DNA of 23,896 nucleotides from an uncultured Eubacteriales bacterium (GCA_900553545.1 USDP01000006.1:1-23896), one strand, 5' to 3'; shown: positions 1-7,686, counted from the stretch's first letter. Made by a program: numbers and translations. The notes: generated by a model not told the origin, from the letters alone.

Positions 1-142
1 CCAGCGGATATGGAGCTTTCGCCGCCTCGGCGGAAGCGGAATGCAGCTGGCTTCTCCTGACGCCGCGCCGCACGCTATCTTGATGATGGCGCTCAGGCAG
101 CATGTTACGGATACGGCAACACAATGAATCCGCATAAAAAGA

Positions 143-162
143 GAGCGGCCTCTTGGCCGCTC
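143..162. terminator. Bidirectional intrinsic terminator after trkH
   Basis: A perfect 8-bp GC stem (GAGCGGCC / GGCCGCTC) closes a 4-nt loop. Read on the minus strand it is followed by TCTTTTT and starts three bases past the trkH stop, so it should end the trkAH transcript. On the plus strand it is followed by CTTTATTT, so it could also stop transcription arriving from a gene left of the window. Confidence 0.8.
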
Positions 163-164
163 CT

Positions 165-1607
165 TTATTTCCGTTTCCATGTGCTCGGGCAGAAGAGGAC
201 GAGCATCGGATAAAGTTCCAATCTGCCGAACAGCATATCGAGGCACAGCACGATCTTCGACAGCGGCGAGAACGCCGCAAAGCTCTCCGTCGGCCCGACG
301 AGGCCGAGTCCTGGGCCGATGTTGTTGAACGTCGCGAGGACGGCGGTCAGCGTCGTACTCCCGTCGAAGTTATCCAGCGACACGAGCAGCACCGACGCCA
401 TCACCAGAAACACGTACAGAATGAGGTACGTGCTGACGGAGCGGATGCTCTCGCGGGAGATGGGCTTGCCGTCCATCTGCATGACCTTGACGGTGTGCGG
501 ATGGAGCAGACGATGGATCTCCGCGCGGGCCGCGCGGAAGAGGATAATGAGCCGCGAGACCTTCAGGCCGCCGCCGGTCGACCCGGCGCACGCGCCGATG
601 ATCATCAAAAACACCAAAATCACGCGCGACAGCTCCGGCCAGAGGTTGAAGTCCACCGTGCCGTAGCCCGTTGTCGTGATGATGGAGCTGACGGCGAACG
701 CCGCGTGATGGAATGCGTCGTAGACGCGCGGATAGTAGGAAAGCGTATTCACCGTGATGACCGCGATCGCTCCGAAAATCAGCCCGAGATACCACCGCAG
801 CTCGGTATTCTTCCACACAAGGTCAAATTTTCGCCGCAGCAGGAAGAAATAGATCGAGAAATTCACGCCGAACAGCGCCATGAACACCGTTGTGACCGTC
901 TGCGCATAGTAGCTGTAACTGAGGAAAGAGTCGCGCTTGATCGCGAGACCGCCGGTGCCCGCCGTGCCGAACGTGTTGCAGAGCGCATCAAAGACCGGCA
1001 TGCCGCCCGCCAGATAGAAGAGGATCTGGATGACGGTCAGCGCGAGATAGATCGTGTAGAGGATCTTCGACGAGTCGGCCATCCGCGGCACCATCTTCAC
1101 CACGGCCGGGCCGGGGCTCTCTGCGCGGAGCAGATGGATGCCCTGCCCGCCCTCGAGCCGCAGGATCGCCATCATGAACACCAGAATGCCCATGCCGCCG
1201 ATCCAGTGCGAAAAGCTGCGCCAGAACAGCATGCAGTGGCTCAGCGCCTCGACATCCGGCAGGATGGACGAGCCGGTCGTCGTGAAGCCGGAGATCATCT
1301 CAAACACCGCGTCGAGATACGACGGGATCTCGCGCGACAGCGTGAACGGCACCGCGCCGACCAGCGACAGCACGATCCAGCTCAGCGCCACGGTCATAAG
1401 GCCGTCGCGCGCGTAGATCGTCTTGTTCTTCGGCCGCGTGACGAGCATCATCAGCCCGCCGGCTGCTGCTGCGCCGAGAATGGTGTAGAGGAAATAGAGA
1501 CCTGTCCGCTCGCGGTAGAGCAGCGCAGTCACCAGCGGGAGCAGCATCAGCCCGCTCTCGATGAGGAGCAGCGCGCCGAGCAGCCAGACGATCATGCGTT
1601 TATTCAT
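165..1607 (-). CDS. trkH: TrkH-type potassium uptake channel subunit
   Basis: Membrane subunit of a Trk/Ktr-type K+ uptake system, 480 residues. It shows the four-fold pore architecture of the family, with filter-like loops GFTTTGSS, GTGGLA, TTTGYGT and a fourth NNIGPGL, between hydrophobic helices. K+ passes through this subunit and TrkA gates it from the cytoplasm. I chose the second ATG (1605-1607) because AGAGGA lies 7 bases before it; the first ATG, six bases upstream, is only one base from that site. The chosen start overlaps the trkA stop in an ATGAATAA arrangement, so translation of the two is probably coupled. It is the last gene of the trkAH operon and is followed directly by a terminator. 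The family assignment is secure; the driving ion (H+ or Na+) cannot be read from the sequence. Confidence 0.93.
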   Translation of the reverse strand: MNKRMIVWLLGALLLIESGLMLLPLVTALLYRERTGLYFLYTILGAAAAGGLMMLVTRPKNKTIYARDGLMTVALSWIVLSLVGAVPFTLSREIPSYLDAVFEMISGFTTTGSSILPDVEALSHCMLFWRSFSHWIGGMGILVFMMAILRLEGGQGIHLLRAESPGPAVVKMVPRMADSSKILYTIYLALTVIQILFYLAGGMPVFDALCNTFGTAGTGGLAIKRDSFLSYSYYAQTVTTVFMALFGVNFSIYFFLLRRKFDLVWKNTELRWYLGLIFGAIAVITVNTLSYYPRVYDAFHHAAFAVSSIITTTGYGTVDFNLWPELSRVILVFLMIIGACAGSTGGGLKVSRLIILFRAARAEIHRLLHPHTVKVMQMDGKPISRESIRSVSTYLILYVFLVMASVLLVSLDNFDGSTTLTAVLATFNNIGPGLGLVGPTESFAAFSPLSKIVLCLDMLFGRLELYPMLVLFCPSTWKRK

Positions 1608-2985
1608 GGCCATATCCTCTGTGTCCGGCCAGAATGTCGTCCAGCTCGCGCAGGCCGGGCGTCGAGCTGACCACGACGACTGTGTCGCCCGGCTCGATGG
1701 TGTCCTGGCCGCTGGGGATGAGGATCTGTCCGCCGCGGTTGATGCAGCAGACGAGCAGATTGGGCCGCAGCTCCAGCTTCAGCAACGGCACGCCGCACAC
1801 CGTGCTCGACTCCGTCACGCGGAACTCCAGCGCCTCGGCCTTTCCGCCGACGAGCTTGTAGAGCGTCTCAATCTTCGATCCCACCGAATCCTGCATCGAC
1901 CGGACATAGCGGCAAATGAGGTTCGACGTGGAAAAGCGCGGGTTGAAGACGCTGCCGATGTCCATCGCGTCGATGATGGTCTGGAAGGAATAGCGGTTGA
2001 TCTTGGTCACGACCTTGACCTTCGGCCACGTCTTGCGGACATAGAGTCCCATCAGGACATTCTCCTCGTCGATGCCGGTCAGCGCAGCGAACGCATCGCA
2101 CTGCTCGATGCCGGATTCGCGCAAAAATGCCTCGTTCGTGCCGTCGCCGTGCAAAATCGTCGCCTTCGGCAGCGCGGCGGACAGCTCTTCACAGCGCGCA
2201 TAGTTCGACTCAATGATCGTCACGCCGAGTCCGGACTCCAGCAGCTGCCGCGCCAGATAGAACGCGATGCGCCCGCCGCCGACGAGCAGCGCGTTGCGGA
2301 TGCGTCCGGCTGCGAGCTTCTGCTGCCGGAAAAACTGCTGCGCATTGCCGGGCGAGGCCACGAACGAGATGCGGTCGCCCGCGGCGAGGCGGAATGTGCC
2401 GGTCGGGATATAGACCTCGTTCTCCCCGCGCTCCACCGCGCAGATCAGTACCTTCGCCTTGATCAATCCCGGCAGCTCCATCAGCTGCTTGTCCACAAGC
2501 TGCGAATCGGGCGGCAGCTGGAACTTCAGCATCTCCACGCACCCGCCCGCAAACGTGTCGGTCTTGATGGCAGACGGCGTGCGGAGCGTCCGCGCGATCT
2601 CCGCCGCGCAGTTCAGCTCCGGATTGACGGACAGGCTCAGGCCGAGATCCTCGGAGATGAGGTTCAGCTCTTCATCATATTCCGGGTTGCGCACACGGGC
2701 GATCGTATGCCGCGCGCCGAGCTTTTTCGCCACAAGGCAGCAGAGCAGGTTCAGCTCGTCCGACGCCGTCACCGCGATCAGCAGATCCGCGCTGTCCACG
2801 CCGGCCTCCAGCTGCGTGGCCGACATGGCCCCGTTGCCCTCGACGCAGAGGATGTCCAGATCCTCCACGGTCTGCTGTAACGGCACGGCGTTCTGGTCGA
2901 TGATGGTGACCTCATGGCCCTCCCGGCTGAGCTGCTCGGCCAGTGTGGAGCCGATCTTCCCATCGCCGACAATGACAATTTTCAT
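1600..2985 (-). CDS. trkA: TrkA potassium uptake regulator (two RCK modules)
   Basis: Cytoplasmic nucleotide-sensing partner of TrkH, 461 residues. Two Rossmann RCK_N domains are visible: the first opens with GDGKIG at residues 7-12 and the second with GGGRIA near residue 236. Each is followed by an RCK_C domain, the full-length double-module layout of E. coli TrkA. Such proteins bind NAD(H)/ATP or ADP and gate the channel. The open frame extends 22 codons upstream, but I start at ATG 2983-2985, which begins the Rossmann strand directly (MKIVIVGDG) and has GGTGGCGAGGG before it. A promoter candidate at 3023-3051 also makes the longer start unlikely, because that start would lie within the -35 element. 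The 3' end overlaps trkH. Confidence 0.93.
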   Translation of the reverse strand: MKIVIVGDGKIGSTLAEQLSREGHEVTIIDQNAVPLQQTVEDLDILCVEGNGAMSATQLEAGVDSADLLIAVTASDELNLLCCLVAKKLGARHTIARVRNPEYDEELNLISEDLGLSLSVNPELNCAAEIARTLRTPSAIKTDTFAGGCVEMLKFQLPPDSQLVDKQLMELPGLIKAKVLICAVERGENEVYIPTGTFRLAAGDRISFVASPGNAQQFFRQQKLAAGRIRNALLVGGGRIAFYLARQLLESGLGVTIIESNYARCEELSAALPKATILHGDGTNEAFLRESGIEQCDAFAALTGIDEENVLMGLYVRKTWPKVKVVTKINRYSFQTIIDAMDIGSVFNPRFSTSNLICRYVRSMQDSVGSKIETLYKLVGGKAEALEFRVTESSTVCGVPLLKLELRPNLLVCCINRGGQILIPSGQDTIEPGDTVVVVSSTPGLRELDDILAGHRGYGHE

Positions 2986-3022
2986 ACCCTCGCCACCTTG
3001 TATATCTGAATTGGTATTCTCC

Positions 3023-3051
3023 ATTTTACCATGTTCCCGTCGGGAAAGCAA
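3023..3051 (-). promoter_or_regulatory. Sigma-A-like promoter for trkAH
   Basis: On the minus strand TTGCTT (-35) and TAAAAT (-10) are separated by 17 bases. The predicted start point falls about 30 bases before the chosen trkA ATG, which supports the shorter TrkA. Confidence 0.6.
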
Positions 3052-3070
3052 TCTTCAGAAACTGTTCAGC

Positions 3071-3092
3071 TTTGCCCGCCGCGGCGGGCAAA
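3071..3092. repeat. Perfect GC-rich palindrome upstream of trkA
   Basis: TTTGCCCGCC and GGCGGGCAAA form a perfect 10-bp inverted repeat around only two central bases. No T-run follows on either strand. It lies just behind the trkA promoter and beside a longer hairpin (3107-3150), so it could be a regulator site, a DNA cruciform or a leftover of a repeat element. A similar GCCCGCCGGG hairpin follows metF at 9747-9770. Confidence 0.5.
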
Positions 3093-3106
3093 CGCGAAAA
3101 TAGAAA

Positions 3107-3150
3107 CGTCATGCTGCGCCAGTGAGACCAGTCACTGGCGCAGCATGACG
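3107..3150 (-). terminator. Very long (19-bp) perfect hairpin after azlD
   Basis: The arms 3107-3125 and 3132-3150 are perfect complements over 19 bp around a 6-base loop; after one mismatch the pairing resumes for three more base pairs. On the minus strand it lies about 30 bases past the azlD stop and is followed by TTTCTATTTT, so it can end the azlCD transcript. The stem is clearly longer than an ordinary terminator, which raises the possibility of a mobile palindromic repeat reused as one. Confidence 0.7.
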
Positions 3151-3183
3151 CTTCCGTTTTATTCAGCCGGGCAAATCTTCGCT

Positions 3184-3510
3184 TCACACGATCACGCGGA
3201 TCAACACCATATAGCACGCCGTGCCGCCCGCGATGCTGAGCAGCGTGCTGTGTTTCCAGAGGTGCAGGCCGACCGTCACCGCCGCGGCGATGAGCTGCGG
3301 CGCACAGGCCGCTAGACTCGTGAACTGCGTGCCGCGCAGGCAGTAGACCACCAGCGCCATCATGATCGCCATCGGCAGGACCTTCCCCAGGTAGCGCACC
3401 ACGCGCGGCACTTTATGCTTGCCGAAGATCAAAAACGGGAACAGCCGCTCGCTGAACGTACACACCGCGCAGACGAGGATGACCACAGCAATATAAACAT
3501 TGGTATTCAT
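3184..3510 (-). CDS. azlD: AzlD-family branched-chain amino acid transport protein
   Basis: Small 108-residue membrane protein with about four hydrophobic segments, fitting the AzlD family in length and in its TFSERLFPFLIFG and LPMAIMMALVVYCLR segments. AzlD is the small partner of AzlC; together they export branched-chain amino acids (described for AzlCD/BrnFE-type exporters; 4-azaleucine resistance in Bacillus). Its ATG overlaps the azlC stop in an ATGA junction, so the two are translated together and presumably form one complex in the cytoplasmic membrane. A long hairpin follows the gene. The exact substrate cannot be read from the sequence. Confidence 0.88.
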   Translation of the reverse strand: MNTNVYIAVVILVCAVCTFSERLFPFLIFGKHKVPRVVRYLGKVLPMAIMMALVVYCLRGTQFTSLAACAPQLIAAAVTVGLHLWKHSTLLSIAGGTACYMVLIRVIV

Positions 3511-4211
3511 TCCACGCGCACCTTTCCTTCCAGACGGCCCTGAAACGCGATCAAAGCCACAACCGTCGCCGCCAGCGACGGCAGCAGGAAATTGTCCGAC
3601 CCGAAGATCAGCAGACAGGCCAGCGCCGACACAAACGACACCGCTGCGGGCAGCTTGCTTTCGCAGTGCTCCAGCTGATTGATCAAAATGACGATGAACA
3701 GCGCCGTCATCGCAAAATCCACGCCCGTCATGTCAAACGGCAAAAGCGTCCCCGCGAGGCAGCCGAACATCGAAAACAGAATCCAGTACGACCAAATCAG
3801 CGCCGTGTCGAAAATATGCACCCATTTTTCCTCCACATCGTCGCGCGGGATGTAGGAGCAGAGCAGCGAATAGCTCTCGTCCGTCAGGCCGTAAATCAGG
3901 AAATACTTCCACGGCCCGTATTCCTTGAACTTTTCCAGAAACGAGATGCCGAAGAACAGATGCCGGCTGTTGAGCAGCAGCGATGTGATCGCAATCGTAA
4001 GAATCGGCGTCCCAGCGGCGAGCCACCCGGAGAGCAGCATCTGCTGCGTCCCGGCGTAGATGAACAGGCTGGCAATGCCGGTCAGGCCGACCGAATAGCC
4101 CTTCTGTGCCATCAGGATGCCGTTGGCCGAGCCGAGCGCGAAATAGCCGATCATGATGGGCATGCTGCGCCGAAAGGCATAGAGAAAGCTGTCTTTGAGT
4201 TTCTGCTTCAT
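3507..4211 (-). CDS. azlC: AzlC-family branched-chain amino acid exporter, large subunit
   Basis: Integral membrane protein of 234 residues with AzlC hallmarks: the GTQQMLL segment, the NSRHLFFGIS segment and YGLTDESYSL. With AzlD it forms an exporter of branched-chain amino acids. The frame is open for 41 codons upstream, but ATG 4209-4211 is the start: AAGGAG lies 8 bases before it, and a promoter candidate (4248-4276) sits between the two. The upstream codons also encode part of an intergenic hairpin. First gene of a two-gene operon with azlD. No Lrp-type regulator is adjacent. Confidence 0.9.
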   Translation of the reverse strand: MKQKLKDSFLYAFRRSMPIMIGYFALGSANGILMAQKGYSVGLTGIASLFIYAGTQQMLLSGWLAAGTPILTIAITSLLLNSRHLFFGISFLEKFKEYGPWKYFLIYGLTDESYSLLCSYIPRDDVEEKWVHIFDTALIWSYWILFSMFGCLAGTLLPFDMTGVDFAMTALFIVILINQLEHCESKLPAAVSFVSALACLLIFGSDNFLLPSLAATVVALIAFQGRLEGKVRVE

Positions 4212-4247
4212 GGAAAACGCTCCTTGCGCACTGTCGTCGTACGGCTT

Positions 4248-4276
4248 ATTGTACCGCTCTGCACTCCGCCGCGCAA
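4248..4276 (-). promoter_or_regulatory. Sigma-A-like promoter for azlCD
   Basis: On the minus strand TTGCGC and TACAAT are separated by exactly 17 bases, about 37 bases before the azlC ATG. The -10 element is near consensus; the -35 matches at three core positions. Confidence 0.6.
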
Positions 4277-4290
4277 GTGGATAAATATAC

Positions 4291-4318
4291 AAAGTCCCCC
4301 TCCTTTGAGGGGGGCTTT
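4291..4318. terminator. Hairpin between the M18 peptidase gene and azlC (half repeat unit)
   Basis: Arms AAAGTCCCCCTC and GAGGGGGGCTTT pair over 12 positions with one mismatch (a G-U wobble in plus-strand RNA) around CTTT. It lies 13 bases past the M18 peptidase stop and is followed on the minus strand by GTATATTTAT, so it may end that transcript. The CCCCCTC-loop-GAGGGGG core is the same as in the repeats at 7161-7209 and 7225-7280, so it looks like half of that dispersed element. Confidence 0.55.
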
Positions 4319-4330
4319 GCGTATAAATTG

Positions 4331-5626
4331 TCAAACGAGCTGCATCGCTCCGGCGTTCCGGCGCGGCGTCCGGCCAAAATAAGCCGTCATCACGCGCACG
4401 AGGCTGTCCAGATCGCGCGCACCCATCGTCTCATAGGCCGAGTGCATCGCCAGCTGTGCCAGCCCGATATCCACCGTCGGCACGGCGACGCGCGTGTCGG
4501 AGATCGACCCGAGCGTCGAGCCGCCCGGCAGGTCGGACCGGTTCGCGTAGGTCTGCGTCTGCTCGCCCGTCTCGCGGCAGAGCAGGCGGAACGCCGCCGC
4601 GGAGACCGCGTCGGTCGCGTAGCGCTGGTTCGCGTTGAACTTCACGACGACGCCGCCGTTCAGATACGGCGTGTTCTGCGCGTCGGCGAATTCCGGATGG
4701 TTCGGATGCTGCGCGTGGGCGTTGTCCGCCGACACGAGGAAGCTCCCGGCGCACCAGCGCAGATAGTCCTCCTCCGTCTTCCCGAGCGCGAGCGTCAGGC
4801 GGCGGAGCGTATCGCGCAGGAAATTGCTGGCCGCGCCCTGCTTCGTCTCACTGCCGACCTCTTCGTTGTCAAATACCGCCAGTACCGGGATCGCACCCGA
4901 CGGACTGCTCTGCAAAAAGCCCTCGGTCAGCGCGAACGCGCACGCAAGGTCGTCCAGCTTCGGCGAGCCGATCAGCTCACCCTCCGCGCCGAGGACGCTC
5001 CCGCGCCCGCGCAGATAGAGGAACAGGTCGTGCCCCAGGATCTGCTCCGGGGCCACGCCCGCCGCCTCCGCCACGATCGCGCGCAGATCCTGTGCGCCGC
5101 AGCCGAGCAGCGGGAACGTGTCCACATTTGCCAGCAGCTTCACGCCGTCGTTCGCCACGCGGTTCATGTGGATGGCGACAGACGGGATGATCATGAGGTC
5201 CCGGTCGACATCCGCCAGCCGCGCCTCCAGCTTCCCGTCCCGCTCGACGATGATCCGTCCCGCGACGGACAGCGGCCGGTCGAACCACGTGTTCATCAGC
5301 ATCCCGCCGTACTTTTCCGTGTCCAGCACGGTGCAGCGCGCGCTGAGCTTTTCCGCGTGCTCCTTGATCTGGAACGTCGGGCTGTCGCTGTGCGCGGCGG
5401 CCAGCGCGAAGCCCGTGACCCCGCCCTCCGGCACGCGGAACGCCAGCAGCGACGAATCGTTCCGCGTCACGACATACCGCCCGCCGGGGCGGACGTCCCA
5501 CGCCGCGTCCTCCGCAAGCGCTGTATACCCCTCCGCCGTCAATCGGTTTTTCAGGTTGGCCGTTGCGTGATAGCGGCTCGGGCTTTTTTCGATCAGATCC
5601 AGCAGTTGTTCTGCATATTGATACAT
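4331..5626 (-). CDS. M18 family aminopeptidase (aspartyl aminopeptidase-like)
   Basis: Cytosolic zinc aminopeptidase of 431 residues, the usual size of the bacterial ApeB-type M18 family. Metal and catalytic motifs are present: AAHSDSP near residues 77-83 (first ligand His79), DNEEVGS at 253-259 (catalytic Glu and bridging ligands), SADNAHAQHP, and the C-terminal TVDIG...AMHSAYE segment with the last His ligand. It removes N-terminal, often acidic, residues from peptides. I start at ATG 5624-5626, with GAGGTG 7 bases before it, not at the ATG 13 codons upstream. It is transcribed alone, divergent from another aminopeptidase gene at 5770, with a near-consensus promoter in the shared spacer. 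Substrate preference is inferred from the family only. Confidence 0.9.
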   Translation of the reverse strand: MYQYAEQLLDLIEKSPSRYHATANLKNRLTAEGYTALAEDAAWDVRPGGRYVVTRNDSSLLAFRVPEGGVTGFALAAAHSDSPTFQIKEHAEKLSARCTVLDTEKYGGMLMNTWFDRPLSVAGRIIVERDGKLEARLADVDRDLMIIPSVAIHMNRVANDGVKLLANVDTFPLLGCGAQDLRAIVAEAAGVAPEQILGHDLFLYLRGRGSVLGAEGELIGSPKLDDLACAFALTEGFLQSSPSGAIPVLAVFDNEEVGSETKQGAASNFLRDTLRRLTLALGKTEEDYLRWCAGSFLVSADNAHAQHPNHPEFADAQNTPYLNGGVVVKFNANQRYATDAVSAAAFRLLCRETGEQTQTYANRSDLPGGSTLGSISDTRVAVPTVDIGLAQLAMHSAYETMGARDLDSLVRVMTAYFGRTPRRNAGAMQLV

Positions 5627-5655
5627 GATGTTGCACCTCGTTTTGTAGTGCCTCC

Positions 5656-5684
5656 AGCATACCACGCGCCGCAGTCGTTTTCAA
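5656..5684 (-). promoter_or_regulatory. Sigma-A-like promoter for the M18 peptidase gene
   Basis: Minus-strand TTGAAA and TATGCT are separated by 17 bases, about 30 bases before the chosen ATG. This supports the shorter start. Confidence 0.6.
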
Positions 5685-5707
5685 TAGACAAAATTTCTCC
5701 CGCTGTC

Positions 5708-5736
5708 TGTTCAGCGCGGACAAACTGTGGTACAAT
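5708..5736 (+). promoter_or_regulatory. Promoter candidate for the M29 peptidase gene
   Basis: A good -10 (TACAAT, 5731-5736) is preceded at 17 bases by a weak -35 (TGTTCA). AGGAGG at 5756-5761 is the ribosome binding site of the gene that follows. Confidence 0.45.
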
Positions 5737-5769
5737 ACTCAAAACCGATCATAACAGGAGGAATTTCTG

Positions 5770-6993
5770 ATGAAAAAATCCGTTCTGCGCGCCTATGCGC
5801 GCCTCATCGCCGAGAGCGGCGTCAACGTCCAGAAGGGGCAGGAGGTCTTCATCACGGCCGAGCTCGACCAGCCGGAGTTCGTGGCCATGGTGGTCGAGGA
5901 ATGTTACCGCCGCAAGGCGAAGAAGGTCGTCGTCGACTGGAACTATCAGCCGCTGACCAAGCTGCATGTCCGCCACCAGTCGCTCACCACGATGAGCACG
6001 CTTGACAACTACGAAGAGGCCCGCTGGCAGCATTACGTCGACACCATCCCCTGCCGCATCTACCTGCTCTCCGAGGATCCGGACGGTCTGCGCGGCGTCA
6101 ATCAAGAGAAGATGGCCAAGGCACAGCAGAAAAAATATCCGATCATCAAGGGCTACCGCGACCAGATCGAGAACAAATATCAGTGGTGCATCGCGGCCGT
6201 CCCCGGCGTGAAGTGGGCCAAGAAGCTCTTCCCGGAGCTGCGGGCCAGCCAGGCCGTGGAAAAGCTGTGGGAGGCCATCCTGCACACGTCCCGCGTCGAT
6301 GACGACCCCGTCGCCGCTTGGGACGCACACAACAAGGATCTCAAATCCCGCTGTGACTACCTCAACGGCCTTGGCATCCGTGAGCTGCAATACCGTGCCT
6401 CCAACGGCACGGATCTCCATGTCGGCATGATCCCTGAGGCGCAGTTCTGCGGCGGCGGCGAGACGAGCCTGCAAGGCATCTTCTTCAACCCGAACATCCC
6501 GACCGAGGAATGTTTCATCTCCCCGAAGCGCGGCGTCGCCGAGGGCATTGTCTATTCAAGCAAGCCGCTGAGCTATCAGGGTCAGCTCATTGACCGGTTC
6601 TGGATTCGCTTCCGCGAGGGCAAGGCCGCCGAATGGGGCGCGGAGGAAAACGAAGCGCTGCTGACCAAGCTCATCACCATGGACGAGGGCAGCGCCTATC
6701 TCGGCGAATGTGCGCTCGTGCCGTTCAACTCCCCGATCAACGAAACCGGCATCCTGTTCTACAATACACTGTTCGATGAGAACGCCTGCTGCCATCTCGC
6801 GCTCGGCATGGGCTTCGCCGACACCATCCGCGATTTCGAGCATAAGACGCTCGACGAGTGCCGCGCGCTCGGCGTGAACGACTCCATGATCCACGAGGAC
6901 TTCATGATCGGCACAGCCGACCTTTCCATCGACGCCCTCTGTGAAGACGGCCGGACCGTTCCCCTCTTCCGCAACGGCACCTGGGCCTTCTGA
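5770..6993 (+). CDS. M29 family (thermophilic/AmpS-type) metallo-aminopeptidase
   Basis: Cytosolic dimetal aminopeptidase, 407 residues, full length for family M29 (AmpS, AmpT, PepS). Expected metal ligands can be placed: Glu246 or Glu247 in NIPTEE, Glu313 in LGEC, His342 in CCHLALG, and the His375-x-Asp377 pair in IHEDFMIG. The N-terminal half (to about residue 230) matches the family's smaller domain. AGGAGG lies 8 bases before the ATG. The gene stands alone, divergent from an M18 aminopeptidase, so the pair may serve peptide turnover. It is followed by a long gene-free repeat region rather than another cistron. Confidence 0.9.
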   Translation: MKKSVLRAYARLIAESGVNVQKGQEVFITAELDQPEFVAMVVEECYRRKAKKVVVDWNYQPLTKLHVRHQSLTTMSTLDNYEEARWQHYVDTIPCRIYLLSEDPDGLRGVNQEKMAKAQQKKYPIIKGYRDQIENKYQWCIAAVPGVKWAKKLFPELRASQAVEKLWEAILHTSRVDDDPVAAWDAHNKDLKSRCDYLNGLGIRELQYRASNGTDLHVGMIPEAQFCGGGETSLQGIFFNPNIPTEECFISPKRGVAEGIVYSSKPLSYQGQLIDRFWIRFREGKAAEWGAEENEALLTKLITMDEGSAYLGECALVPFNSPINETGILFYNTLFDENACCHLALGMGFADTIRDFEHKTLDECRALGVNDSMIHEDFMIGTADLSIDALCEDGRTVPLFRNGTWAF

Positions 6994-7015
6994 TCCCCCA
7001 CACCTTGCGCTGCCC

Positions 7016-7080
7016 AAAGGCTCCCTTTGATTGTATCAAGGGGAGCTGTCTGCGCTTTGCGCAGACTGAGGGGATTAAGG
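7016..7080 (+). repeat. Intergenic double-hairpin repeat, copy A
   Basis: First hairpin: arms 7019-7031 and 7035-7047 pair over 13 bp with two wobbles (GGCTCCC...GGGAGCT type). Second: GTCTGCGC / GCGCAGAC (7048-7055, 7059-7066) around TTT, followed by TGAGGGGATTAAGG. The layout (C-rich/G-rich hairpin, short second hairpin, then a G-rich tail) recurs in copies B and C. It resembles a dispersed palindromic repeat common between genes of gut Firmicutes; that identification is from memory and untested here. Confidence 0.65.
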
Positions 7081-7088
7081 CCGCCAAG

Positions 7089-7158
7089 TTTCCGCTGCAC
7101 TTTGCTTGTGCCCGTAGGGGCGGGGCTCTGCTCCGCCCGAACCCCGCCGCAGCGGAAA
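7089..7158. repeat. Nested inverted repeat between copies A and B
   Basis: TTTCCGCTGC (7089-7098) and GCAGCGGAAA (7149-7158) are perfect 10-bp complements. They enclose a second hairpin GGGCGGGGC / GCTCCGCCC (7118-7126, 7130-7138; one wobble). The arrangement looks like a separate small palindromic element inserted between two repeat copies. Confidence 0.55.
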
Positions 7159-7160
7159 AA

Positions 7161-7209
7161 GCCCCCCTCTTCGTAGAGGGGGGAAGATCGCCAACGGCGA
7201 TCAGGGGGG
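7161..7209 (+). repeat. Intergenic double-hairpin repeat, copy B
   Basis: First hairpin CCCCCCTCT / AGAGGGGGG (7162-7170, 7175-7183) around TCGT; second hairpin GATCGCC / GGCGATC (7186-7192, 7196-7202) around AAC; then the tail AGGGGGG. Same design and orientation as copy A, but with a different second-hairpin sequence that keeps its pairing. Confidence 0.65.
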
Positions 7210-7224
7210 AGAAGTTCTCTCAAG

Positions 7225-7280
7225 CGCCCCCAGACCTCGCTTCGCTCGGCCAGCCCCCTCTTAGTAGAGGGGGCCTTTGG
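7225..7280 (-). repeat. Intergenic double-hairpin repeat, copy C (inverted)
   Basis: In reverse orientation relative to A and B: the tail (CCCCCAG) comes first, then a CTCGCTTCGCTCG segment, then the strong hairpin GCCCCCTCT / AGAGGGGGC (7253-7261, 7266-7274) around TAGT. Copies B and C face each other and could form a larger stem through their C-rich and G-rich arms. The rest of the gap 6994-7356 holds no plausible gene. Confidence 0.6.
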
Positions 7281-7326
7281 GCTAGCCGATGCCCTCATCG
7301 ACCCCTACGAGTTCTATCGCAGATCA

Positions 7327-7355
7327 AAGAAGGACGGCCATTGGCCGCCCTTCTT
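7327..7355. terminator. Bidirectional terminator after the CsoR-type gene
   Basis: AAGAAGGACGGCC and GGCCGCCCTTCTT pair over 13 positions with one mismatch around a 3-base loop. It begins one base beyond the csoR-like stop codon and has T-rich flanks on its right side. Confidence 0.7.
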
Positions 7356-7356
7356 C

Positions 7357-7686
7357 CTATTTGACAAATTTATCGATGGCCTGGCAGAGATTGGCGATGG
7401 CCTCCTGGTCGCTCAGCTCGACGGCGTCGACGATGCAGTGCTGGATATGATCCTCGAGGATCACCTTGCCGATGTTGTTGATGGCCGAGCGGACGGCGGA
7501 CAGCTGGATCAGGACCTCGGAGCAGTCGCGCCCATCCTCCACCATCTTCTTCACCGACTCCAGATGACCGATCGCACGGGCAAGCCGGTTAAGCACGGCC
7601 TTTGTGTTTTCGTGCACATGGCCGTGCCCCTCGCCGTGCGTGTGGGCGATGCCGTGCTCATGCAGATATTCATGCGTGTGTTCCAT
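7357..7686 (-). CDS. CsoR/RcnR-family metal-sensing repressor with His-rich N-terminus
   Basis: Small all-helical DNA-binding repressor of the CsoR/RcnR/FrmR family (DUF156), 109 residues. The core begins near residue 28. It carries Cys55, His80 and Cys84; the spacing (25, then 4) equals the Cys-His-Cys Cu(I) site of CsoR (Cys36, His61, Cys65 in M. tuberculosis CsoR). His83 is beside it. Residues 1-26 add nine histidines (H3, 5, 9, 11, 15, 17, 21, 23, 25), absent from minimal CsoR proteins. GAGGAG precedes the ATG. It is divergent from a His/Cys-rich protein and a CooT-like nickel protein, so Ni(II) sensing is possible although the core ligands suggest Cu(I). Family is sure; metal identity is open. 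Confidence 0.88.
   Translation of the reverse strand: MEHTHEYLHEHGIAHTHGEGHGHVHENTKAVLNRLARAIGHLESVKKMVEDGRDCSEVLIQLSAVRSAINNIGKVILEDHIQHCIVDAVELSDQEAIANLCQAIDKFVK

Noticed and set aside
1..126. Possible 3' end of a plus-strand gene entering from the left (frame 2, stop at 124-126)
   Set aside because: All three plus frames run to a stop within 126 bases and none has a recognisable motif or clear codon bias, so no reading frame can be chosen.
3026..3315. Short frames on both strands sharing the translated peptide SHWRSMT
   Set aside because: The similarity is produced by the perfect palindrome at 3107-3150 and not by homologous proteins.
7016..7280. CRISPR array
   Set aside because: The units are palindromic, differ in sequence and orientation, and have no regular spacers or cas genes.
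7005..7364. 119-codon plus-strand frame over the repeat cluster
   Set aside because: The translation is made of repeat hairpins, with no ribosome site or domain.
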